Source: Opitutales bacterium
GTDB lineage: Bacteria > Verrucomicrobiota > Verrucomicrobiia > Opitutales > Seribacteraceae
Direction of reading: 5' to 3'
DNA length: 39,366 nt
Assembly (NCBI GenBank): GCA_029254745.1
Contig: JAQWWZ010000008.1
Span: forward strand, 1 to 39,366
In this document: positions 32,879-39,366 of the stretch, piece after piece
Position numbering within the stretch: position 1 is the first letter of the stretch
How the letters are laid out: every line of letters begins with the position of its first letter
Notes under the pieces: generated by a model
Told to the model about the DNA's origin: nothing
Database searches by the model: none
What the model saw: only the letters and a program-made list of their open reading frames with translations
Program-made: the position numbers and the translations under genes

Positions 32879-33928
32879 CTACTCAACCATAAATGGTGCA
32901 TGCCGCTCCATACAGGTCTTGATTAGCTCACGATTTTTCATGGTCCAATCAACTAAAATATTGATGCCCTCGGTGATATCAATCTCAGCGGAAAACCCGA
33001 GATCCGACTTGGCTTTTTGAGTGCTCCCAAACCGTTTCCCAGAACGATCCCAATCTCTTGCGGGAAAAAGTTGGGGCAAAGTTGGGTTACTGGTGGCTTT
33101 GTTAATCACAGCAGCTAATTCAGCAATTGTCGTCTCTGTTCCAGAAGCCAAGTTATAAGTTTGAGCAGGAACACCGGCAAGAGCACAGCGCATTAACCCT
33201 CTAGCCATATCTTCAACAAAAATAAAATCTCGGCTAGAAAGCCCTTCATTTTCCAGCGGCAAAGCCAAGTGGTTGAGCGCCTTCCAAGTAAAAGTAGGTG
33301 TGACATTTCGCCACACAGTGTGCGATGTCCCCCTCCATCTTCCCGCTCCTAGAATCTCTCTGGGTCCATAAACATTTTGAAAGCGGGCTTTAACAAATGG
33401 AAGACCATGAGCGCGCTGGTAGTAATTTCCATACATTTCTCCGACAAGCTTAGAAATAGAATATGGAGAATCATGAAAGAGAGAAACCGGTGCATCCTCC
33501 CTTGTTGCAACCGCATTATCATAGGTTTTTTCCGCGACTGCACAACCAGCTGCCGCATAAACTATTTTGCGTAAACTCTTCACTTCACTAAGGCGGTCAA
33601 AGAGCTTGAGAGAAGTCAAAGTATTATTCTCATGATCATCCATGGGGTTGGCAATGGAAGACTGATTCCCATGATAACAGGCCAAGTGAAAGGCATAGTC
33701 TAGATCAGTAGGCAACGCCCGGAGCACAGCATCATCTGTTATGGAACCGCAAAGAAATCGAACATTGGAAGCAACAGGTACATTACAGGCTTCTGAAGAA
33801 AGAAGGTTATCAACAACAAGAACTTCCTCTGGATTTTCTTCGAGAAGTTTTAATACCAAGTTTGAACCCACAAAGCCAGCACCACCGACCACAAGAATTT
33901 TACTATTCCGGAATGTATCTTTACTCAT
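32879..33928 (-). CDS. NAD-dependent epimerase/dehydratase (SDR 1)
   Basis: A 349-residue extended SDR with VVGGAGFVGSNL (13-24), the catalytic Tyr156/Lys160 (SPYSISK), and AFHLACYHGNQSS. The usual SSS/T strand before VYG is replaced by YAAAGCAVAE (124-133). The C-terminal half has RARFQNVYGP-like KARFQNVYGPREIL and SSRDFIFVEDMARGLMRCAL. It probably acts on an NDP-sugar as an epimerase, dehydratase or decarboxylase. The ATG at 33928, two bases past the upstream stop, is preferred to an in-frame TTG at 33934. It is downstream of the tandem pair SDR 2 and SDR 3. Confidence 0.85.
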   Translation of the reverse strand: MSKDTFRNSKILVVGGAGFVGSNLVLKLLEENPEEVLVVDNLLSSEACNVPVASNVRFLCGSITDDAVLRALPTDLDYAFHLACYHGNQSSIANPMDDHENNTLTSLKLFDRLSEVKSLRKIVYAAAGCAVAEKTYDNAVATREDAPVSLFHDSPYSISKLVGEMYGNYYQRAHGLPFVKARFQNVYGPREILGAGRWRGTSHTVWRNVTPTFTWKALNHLALPLENEGLSSRDFIFVEDMARGLMRCALAGVPAQTYNLASGTETTIAELAAVINKATSNPTLPQLFPARDWDRSGKRFGSTQKAKSDLGFSAEIDITEGINILVDWTMKNRELIKTCMERHAPFMVE

Positions 33929-33930
33929 GA

Positions 33931-34875
33931 TCAATTCTTTGCTTTTGCAGGCACGGCAAGGTGGCTGAAAATATCATTTATCCCAAACTTATCATACCAT
34001 CGCAGTTGATTTTGAATGGTACTTTGGAAGTCAAATTTTGCCTTCCAATTGAAAGCCACCTCAGTTTCAGCCGGATCTAGTACAACTTCTGCAATGTCAT
34101 CAGAACCAATTGGAGCAATGGGGACTTCAGGAGTTTCTATCTCTAAGTAATTACACACTGCACAAAAAACATCATGTATTGAATGCCCCACCCCAGTTGA
34201 AACATTAAACAACCCAAGTGGTGAATTTTCATCGAGTGCTAGATCGATTAGATTTATAAAATCACTCATATCCAAAAAGTCTCGGACTGATTCGCTACAG
34301 AAACAATCCTGACCTGCTTTAAGGCGCTTGTAAAATGTGGGAATGGGTCCGATTGCAAGCCGTGGTCCACAGATATTTGCCAATCGCAGAGAGATTGTAG
34401 GCAACTCTGAATTCATAAAATATGCCTCACCCGCCGTTTTTGAAATACCGTAACTGGTAAAAGGTTTGGTTGGATGGTCGATTGGAATAGGAATGCTTGT
34501 GGGCCTGCCGTAGCAAAGCGCGGTTTGAAAATTGATCAATCGTTGTACTCCATTTTCAAGGGCAGCTTTAGCAACATTGATCGAACCAATAACATTAGTC
34601 CTGCTATCTTCAGACCAATCCATTGGATCTTTATAGGCGGCAGCACTATGGATAACATAGTCAGGCTTAAAATCTTTAAATACATGATTAACGAGAACAT
34701 CATCCGCAACTGATCCCTCGATGACCTGAAGTCTATCTTGCTCGGGAATGACTTCTTTTTTCCCGGTAGCAAAATTATCAACTGCACAAATTATATGGCC
34801 ATTGGAATAAAGATGCTCGATTAAGTTCGAGCCCAAACAACCAGCTCCACCAGTGATTAAAATTCTTTTACTCAC
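33931..34875 (-). CDS. NAD-dependent epimerase/dehydratase (SDR 2, tandem paralogue)
   Basis: A 314-residue extended SDR with ITGGAGCLGSNL (7-18), DNFATGKKE, an unusual NFQTALCYG strand (115-123) in place of SSxxVYG, and Tyr142/Lys146 (SYGISK). It closely parallels the next gene upstream: HSAAAYKDPMDW against HTAASYKDPNDW, and RLANICGPR against RLANVIGPR. The start is GTG at 34875, directly after the upstream TAA; AAGGA six bases before it fits. The AYKDPxDW/FQTxLCYG combination recalls Bordetella WbmG/WbmH-type SDRs, where three SDRs follow an amidotransferase; this comparison is from memory. Confidence 0.87.
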   Translation of the reverse strand: MSKRILITGGAGCLGSNLIEHLYSNGHIICAVDNFATGKKEVIPEQDRLQVIEGSVADDVLVNHVFKDFKPDYVIHSAAAYKDPMDWSEDSRTNVIGSINVAKAALENGVQRLINFQTALCYGRPTSIPIPIDHPTKPFTSYGISKTAGEAYFMNSELPTISLRLANICGPRLAIGPIPTFYKRLKAGQDCFCSESVRDFLDMSDFINLIDLALDENSPLGLFNVSTGVGHSIHDVFCAVCNYLEIETPEVPIAPIGSDDIAEVVLDPAETEVAFNWKAKFDFQSTIQNQLRWYDKFGINDIFSHLAVPAKAKN

Positions 34876-35814
34876 TTATTTTCCTTCGTCTAGGTTTAAA
34901 TGGGTATATTCACCCAAGGTGCCGTGCTCCTTAAAATATGAAATAGCCTGGTCAACGGTTTCCTCTATGGGAGTGAATTGGATTTTACCAAAGTCTTGAA
35001 AGGTTCTGGATGGGTCTAATAGGATCGAAACCACATCATCTTCCCCCAACTCTTTAATCTCCGGCTTGGGTGAATCTGATAAACCCATTGCCTTTACCAC
35101 AGCATCGTAAAGTTCTTGAATGGCAACATCAGAACCTGAAGAAAAATGATACGCCCCCTTCCCTACACCATCGCAAGCCATTAGAGCAACTTTGGCTAAG
35201 TCTTTTACAAACACAAAATCTCTCCTTGATTTTGTGACGAAACATTTTTTCCTATCCTTAAGTCTCTGATAAAAAATGGGTAATGGGCCGGCAACATTTC
35301 TTGGACCAATAACATTTGCCAGACGAAAAGTTACAAAATCTAGACCTGAAATTTCCAAGAAATCTTCATTTGCTGTCTTTGTAATCGCATAGCTGGTAGA
35401 AGCAGGAAACTTAGGATGCGAAAGTGTAATTGGTTGCTCAAGAGGCTTTAACCCATAACAAAGTGAAGTCTGAAAATAAATAAACCTACTGACGGCATGA
35501 TTAATCGAAGCTTGGACAATATTCGAACCACCCACACAATTGGTTAAGGAGTCATTGTACCAATCATTGGGATCTTTGTAAGATGCAGCCGTATGCACAA
35601 CCGCATCAGGTTTGAAATCCTCAAAGAGGAGGTTTATTAATTTACTGTCAGCAATGCTGCCAATTATAACCTTTAAGTTTTCGTGTTCCGCCAAGTGTTC
35701 CTTTCGGCCCGTTGCTAAATTATCAATGACTAAGACTTGATCTCCTCGGTCAAGCATCATTTCCGCGATATGTGAACCAATTTGTCCTAGTCCTCCAGTT
35801 ATTAATGTTTTCAT
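34876..35814 (-). CDS. NAD-dependent epimerase/dehydratase (SDR 3, tandem paralogue)
   Basis: A 312-residue extended SDR with ITGGLGQIGSHI (5-16), DNLATGRKEH, YFQTSLCYG (113-121) and Tyr142/Lys146 (SYAITK). It shares motif spacing and Tyr/Lys positions with SDR 2. Further shared blocks are GPLPIFYQRLK against GPIPTFYKRLK, and DVVSILLDPSRT against DIAEVVLDPAET. Divergence is substantial, so the duplication is old and the enzymes probably differ in substrate. The gene starts four bases after the AsnB-type gene. Confidence 0.87.
   Translation of the reverse strand: MKTLITGGLGQIGSHIAEMMLDRGDQVLVIDNLATGRKEHLAEHENLKVIIGSIADSKLINLLFEDFKPDAVVHTAASYKDPNDWYNDSLTNCVGGSNIVQASINHAVSRFIYFQTSLCYGLKPLEQPITLSHPKFPASTSYAITKTANEDFLEISGLDFVTFRLANVIGPRNVAGPLPIFYQRLKDRKKCFVTKSRRDFVFVKDLAKVALMACDGVGKGAYHFSSGSDVAIQELYDAVVKAMGLSDSPKPEIKELGEDDVVSILLDPSRTFQDFGKIQFTPIEETVDQAISYFKEHGTLGEYTHLNLDEGK
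34882..34886 (-). promoter_or_regulatory. Shine-Dalgarno AAGGA supporting the GTG start of SDR 2
   Basis: AAGGA lies inside the last codons of the upstream SDR gene, six bases before the GTG at 34875, which directly abuts the upstream TAA. It is one of few clear ribosome sites in the window and decides this start. Confidence 0.6.
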
Positions 35815-35818
35815 AAAG

Positions 35819-37738
35819 TTATCTTTCGTGGGTTATTTGTTTTTTAAATTCACCGGCCTTATCATGAAATTGTTGCATCCAAATCTCCAAGGATAGCAAT
35901 CCCCAAATTTTACGGCTGAACTTTCCTTCTTTTGATAAGTTTTCTAATATGATGTCCGAATTAAAAAATGATCTACCAATATCACGGCCCGTTTCAAATA
36001 TGCCGCAGACAAAATCCTTCAGCTCGCCCTGCATCCATTCATTGAGAGGCACAGGAAAGCCCATTTTATCTTTTCTTTGAGCAATAGAAGTGGGAAGAAT
36101 AGGATCAAAAGTTCGGACTAGAAGTCTTTTTAATTCTCCATTTTTAAACTTGATGTCGGCTGGTATGGTAGCAGCTAGCTCGACTATCTTATGATCCAAA
36201 AAAGGTACTCTGGACTCTAAGCCATGTGCCATACTCATCCTGTCTTCAACTTGAAGGAGTGCGGGAAGCAAGGTTTTAAAATCAAAATGAGTCATCAAAT
36301 CAAAGTAAGATTCATGTCCTACATTTTCTCCGAGAAAAATATTTCTAAACTCATCGTACGTAGAAGATTTCCCAATCTCATTCCAATTAATTTCTTTTTC
36401 AAGGGTCGGTGCACGATTTACCAAATCAAAATACCTTCGGTTTATGGTACCAAATAAACCCTTACTCCAAAACTGCTTAAGCAAAGGCTTGTATTGCTTA
36501 AGTGTCTCAAGATTAGAAATTATTGATTCATAAGTAACTACAAAATTACCATTATTTAATGTTCCATCGATGGCACCTTTTATACATTGCTCAAAGTATG
36601 CGATTAAGTATCGAGCATAACCACCGAAAATCTCATCTCCTCCTTGCCCCCCCAGGACTACTTTTCTGTGCTGGCTTGCGAGCTTAGAAATCTGGTATTG
36701 GGGAAAGGATCCTGGTCCCGCTACAGGTTCATCCAAGTGATAAATGATCTTCTCGATGGAAGAGACAAAATCATCACTTTGAATATCAAGTTCATGCAAA
36801 TCAAAAGAATATTGCTTTGCCAAATCTCGAGCATACATACTCTCATCATACCCTTCCCCGTAAGAAAACTTCCCTGTAAATGCTTTAAACTCAGAAGATT
36901 CAATTTGCGAAGCAAGAGAAGCAACAATGCTGGAGTCCCTTCCTCCGCTAACATAGGCACCTACTGGGACGTCGCTTCTCATGTGCAAGTTCATGGACTC
37001 ATCCATTAAGTCCCGAATCTCTTCCACAAGGTTACTTTCCTTGTGGTTAAAATCGATATCGTAATAAACTTCCCAATACTTTTTCACCGAAAGCGTAGAA
37101 TTTTCAATCGTTAGCATATGGCCAGGCTCTAGCTTTTTTATTCCTTGGAAGAGCGTCTTTTCCCCCAAAGTGAATTGAAAAGTTAAGTAATCGTTTAGCG
37201 AGTCTAAATCAGTGGCTATGTCTTCAACAAACGGAAGCAAAGCTTTGATCTCAGATGCATAATAGAAAATATCTCCAACAACGGTGTAATAGAAAGGTTT
37301 AATTCCAAACCGATCTCGGGCACAAAAGAACCTTTTTTTTCTTTCATCCCACAAAGCAAACGCGAACATACCCCTGAGGTGGTCTAAGCAACCCAGTCCA
37401 TAATTCTTATAACTCGCCAGAATGGTTTCTGTATCCGACTTAGTTTGAAATTCCCACGAAGTTGAAAGTTCATTCCTAAGTTCCAAATAGTTATAAATTT
37501 CACCGTTGAAAACAATGCTTGTTCTATTATTTCCGTGCATTGGTTGTGCCGCGGACTTGCTCAAGTCGATAATCGAAAGTCTCTGGTGAGCTAGTCCTAC
37601 AGCATGATTTTCTGAAATCCATGAACCGGAATCGTCGGGACCTCGGTGAGCAAGTAAATTGCTCATTACGGAGAGATGGCGAGCACCTTGAGGCAAAGGC
37701 TGATTATTAAGGCTAAAAAAACCTGCTATTCCGCACAT
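35819..37738 (-). CDS. asnB: AsnB-type glutamine-dependent amidotransferase (asparagine synthase family)
   Basis: A 639-residue protein with an N-terminal Ntn glutaminase domain: MCGIAGFF with nucleophile Cys2, LAHRGPDDSGSW, HQRLSIIDLS, then FNGEIYNYLELR. Next is the synthetase domain with PPi-loop VSGGRDSSIVASLAS near residue 265 (usually SGGLDSS), GGQGGDEIFGGY, and EDRMSMAHGLESRVPFLDHK. Such enzymes make asparagine, but in glycan clusters they often amidate sugar carboxylates. Position among sugar genes favours the latter (inference). It overlaps the upstream glycosyltransferase gene by 13 bases, and SDR 3 follows after four bases. Confidence 0.9.
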   Translation of the reverse strand: MCGIAGFFSLNNQPLPQGARHLSVMSNLLAHRGPDDSGSWISENHAVGLAHQRLSIIDLSKSAAQPMHGNNRTSIVFNGEIYNYLELRNELSTSWEFQTKSDTETILASYKNYGLGCLDHLRGMFAFALWDERKKRFFCARDRFGIKPFYYTVVGDIFYYASEIKALLPFVEDIATDLDSLNDYLTFQFTLGEKTLFQGIKKLEPGHMLTIENSTLSVKKYWEVYYDIDFNHKESNLVEEIRDLMDESMNLHMRSDVPVGAYVSGGRDSSIVASLASQIESSEFKAFTGKFSYGEGYDESMYARDLAKQYSFDLHELDIQSDDFVSSIEKIIYHLDEPVAGPGSFPQYQISKLASQHRKVVLGGQGGDEIFGGYARYLIAYFEQCIKGAIDGTLNNGNFVVTYESIISNLETLKQYKPLLKQFWSKGLFGTINRRYFDLVNRAPTLEKEINWNEIGKSSTYDEFRNIFLGENVGHESYFDLMTHFDFKTLLPALLQVEDRMSMAHGLESRVPFLDHKIVELAATIPADIKFKNGELKRLLVRTFDPILPTSIAQRKDKMGFPVPLNEWMQGELKDFVCGIFETGRDIGRSFFNSDIILENLSKEGKFSRKIWGLLSLEIWMQQFHDKAGEFKKQITHER

Positions 37739-38946
37739 AATTGTTTCGTTTTAAAATTTCTAATTAGGTCCACTACCCCGTCCACACCCTGCCCTAAAAT
37801 TGAACTTGAATAAAGACCGGAACCAATAATTTCGCGATAAGCAAGATCAGCAATTTCTTGTAATTTTATATCATCGTTAAGATAGCTTACAATTTTATCA
37901 ATATTTGAAAAGTCTCGTTCTAGAGGCAGGTAGTGCTTCCAAGGTTGCAGCACCCCTCGGTATTCCCCTTTCAATAAAACTTGCACTGTCTTGTAAGCAA
38001 TCGCTTCAAAGGAACGAGGCGTAATGGTCTGATGTACAATATTACCCTCATAGGGAGATAAGACCTGGGTACTAACCTCTTCAAAGTCAGCCCTGGGGTT
38101 TAATTCCAGATAATTTGATACCGCTCTCTCTACTTCCCCATCAAAATCAAAAATACTGGCCCCACCCTCTAGACCGAGCACAGCTTTTGTAGATTTCAAA
38201 AATGCTTTCCAATCATCTCGGTACAATCGATCTTTCTCTTTTGAACTTAAGTCTATGTTAAGAGGTAAATTTTTAATTCGTTTTCCTACTTCATCACTCA
38301 ACCTTGTTTTTTCATAACTCAACCTGCCTAACCAATAAGGCAACTCTCGTCCCCTGTAACCCAAGTGAATTTCTCGTTCAGATATGCGGGGTGAATCCAC
38401 CCCAATTAACCTCTCAGGAACATATCCAGGAAGGCAGGATACCTTGAGCACAGAATTGAGCTCAGGCTTACGGTAAACCCGATTTAGATTTTCGAGATTT
38501 AAGGACGAAAAAATTGCGTCAATTCCAAGGAAAGACATTTCATTCATCATCTTATTAATCCATCTGTACTCATCTTGAATAATTTGAACCTTTATCCCAC
38601 TAAATTCACGAATTCCTTTTCTTAAATATTTTGGTATATAAGACTCAAAAAGGATACAGAGTGAGTAATGAATAATGATAACATCAAAAAACAACCCGTT
38701 TTCATCCTGCAAACTAACTTTTGGAGACGGTAAATATTTCCTTCGTTTACGCGGCGATTTTACAATTACATCATGCCTGCTAAATGCACTTATGGCTTGG
38801 ACATGATCTTTGACTACTTCTGCAGAATATTGCTCATCCGCAAGAATTAAGATTTTTAGTTTTTGATCAGAAGACCGGAAGCTTGCTACACCTTTAATAG
38901 TGTAGGAAGTATTGATTTTTTCTGAGTTTGAAAGTGTCAAATTCAA
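37726..38946 (-). CDS. Putative glycosyltransferase A, paralogue of the 31.5-32.8 kb gene
   Basis: The 406-residue protein has the same blocks in the same order as glycosyltransferase B: FDVIIIHYSLCILFESYIP, KVQIIQDEYRWINKMMNEM, LGIDAIFSSL, LPGYVPERL, LGYRGRELPYWLGRLSYEK, VLGLEGGASIFDFDGE and TITPRSFEAIAYKTVQVLL, then EYRGVLQPWKHYLPLERDFS. I judge it a GT-B-like transferase, but it does not match a named subfamily I know. The start is TTG at 38946, seven bases after the sulfotransferase stop; AAAGG lies about 11 bases before it. The 3' end overlaps the AsnB-type gene by 13 bases. Confidence 0.68.
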   Translation of the reverse strand: MNLTLSNSEKINTSYTIKGVASFRSSDQKLKILILADEQYSAEVVKDHVQAISAFSRHDVIVKSPRKRRKYLPSPKVSLQDENGLFFDVIIIHYSLCILFESYIPKYLRKGIREFSGIKVQIIQDEYRWINKMMNEMSFLGIDAIFSSLNLENLNRVYRKPELNSVLKVSCLPGYVPERLIGVDSPRISEREIHLGYRGRELPYWLGRLSYEKTRLSDEVGKRIKNLPLNIDLSSKEKDRLYRDDWKAFLKSTKAVLGLEGGASIFDFDGEVERAVSNYLELNPRADFEEVSTQVLSPYEGNIVHQTITPRSFEAIAYKTVQVLLKGEYRGVLQPWKHYLPLERDFSNIDKIVSYLNDDIKLQEIADLAYREIIGSGLYSSSILGQGVDGVVDLIRNFKTKQLCAE

Positions 38947-38953
38947 TTTGGTC

Positions 38954-39366
38954 TTACCTTTGCAAAGTATGCCTCATACTGGAAAATTTACCAGCCTCCG
39001 CATATTTGCTAATCTTTGCCCAATCATTTGATTTTTTTACATCCGTACCACCATTCGATTTCTTTAACTGTAAGGAATTTTTAATGTTTTTGGGGATGAA
39101 CCCATGGGGTTCGAGAAAGCTTTTTAATTCATCAATGGTTTTATTGGTTTTCTCACAAAGGTCTTCATACCAAACTTCAAAATACCTAGAACAAGATAGT
39201 TGGCTTAAATCCTTGGATATGCACTGAGCATACGAGTATTGCTGTTCAACTACCTGTTCCCAATATGGTAATTTTTGAATGGCCTTGTAGTTTTTAGTTG
39301 TTGCCGAGTTCCATATTTCTGTACTCCCCCTATTCCTTCTTGATTGAAGATCAGAATAATCACTGG
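38954..39366 (-). CDS. Sulfotransferase family protein, C-terminal part cut by the window edge
   Basis: The minus-strand frame is open from the right edge to TAA at 38954-38956, giving the last 137 residues. It contains WNSATTKNYKAIQKLPYWEQ, then SRYFEVWYEDLCEKTNKTID, ELKSFLEPHGF. The combination of a mid-domain WEQ helix with R-x-F-E-V-x-Y-E-D-L followed by a helix ending in FL is typical of the C-terminal half of PAPS-dependent sulfotransferases. The PAPS-binding 5' loop is outside the window. The role would be sulfation of a sugar in this cluster. It leads directly into glycosyltransferase A. Confidence 0.7.
   Translation of the reverse strand, partial: SDYSDLQSRRNRGSTEIWNSATTKNYKAIQKLPYWEQVVEQQYSYAQCISKDLSQLSCSRYFEVWYEDLCEKTNKTIDELKSFLEPHGFIPKNIKNSLQLKKSNGGTDVKKSNDWAKISKYAEAGKFSSMRHTLQR

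Noticed and set aside
35819-37738. Plain asparagine synthetase for amino-acid metabolism
   Set aside because: Not excluded biochemically, but its overlap with a glycosyltransferase and adjacency to three SDRs make a glycan amidotransferase role more likely.

Overview
The window looks like chromosome from a Gram-negative bacterium of moderate to low GC. It encodes an Omp85-type two-partner secretion pair, predicted beta-barrel proteins, lipoproteins and heptose-type LPS genes. The gene mix (ParB, SecG and LolA-like genes together, a UvrA-family gene beside an AI-2E permease, frequent TTG/GTG starts, few Shine-Dalgarno sites) makes me favour the PVC group, perhaps an opitute-like Verrucomicrobiota. 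That placement is inference. I see no insertion sequence, prophage or CRISPR array.

Layout. 1-42: first codons of gmd leaving the window on the minus strand. 148-224: tRNA-Val(GAC). 411-2092: a DUF115/Maf-like gene overlapped by a 56-codon membrane-anchored ORF. 2093-2592: the only long gap, with possible gene remnants. 2593-10166: a two-partner secretion operon (minus strand, tpsB then tpsA); the 2002-residue exoprotein carries ten 201-bp and five 219-bp repeat modules with exact length conservation. 10280-15014: a Dabb protein, an AI-2E permease, a UvrA-family ATPase and a small glutaredoxin-like protein. 15091-22069 (minus): lipoprotein, outer-membrane protein, aminotransferase, LolA-like protein, SecG, ParB, LysM protein and Fmt. 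22124-27407 (minus): Der with its terminator, an aminotransferase/Lrp-AsnC pair, Nudix hydrolase, GmhB-like phosphatase and heptose kinase RfaE1. 27417-27947: a DUF192 lipoprotein gene on the plus strand. 27952-39366 (minus): a dense polysaccharide cluster cut off at the right edge.

The polysaccharide cluster runs, in transcription order, from a partial sulfotransferase through glycosyltransferase A, an AsnB-type amidotransferase, three SDR-family sugar-nucleotide enzymes, glycosyltransferase B (paralogous to A), a GT4-type glycosyltransferase and a polyprenyl-phosphate sugar-1-phosphate transferase to GalE. Most junctions overlap or are only a few bases apart. The likely product is a surface polysaccharide carrying amidated and possibly sulfated sugars. 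The heptose genes and gmd fit a cell that invests in surface glycans. The AsnB plus three-SDR block recalls the Bordetella O-antigen wbmE-wbmF-wbmG-wbmH arrangement, and with the two paralogous unusual glycosyltransferases it is the most interesting pathway here. The modular TpsA repeat structure is the most striking sequence-level pattern.
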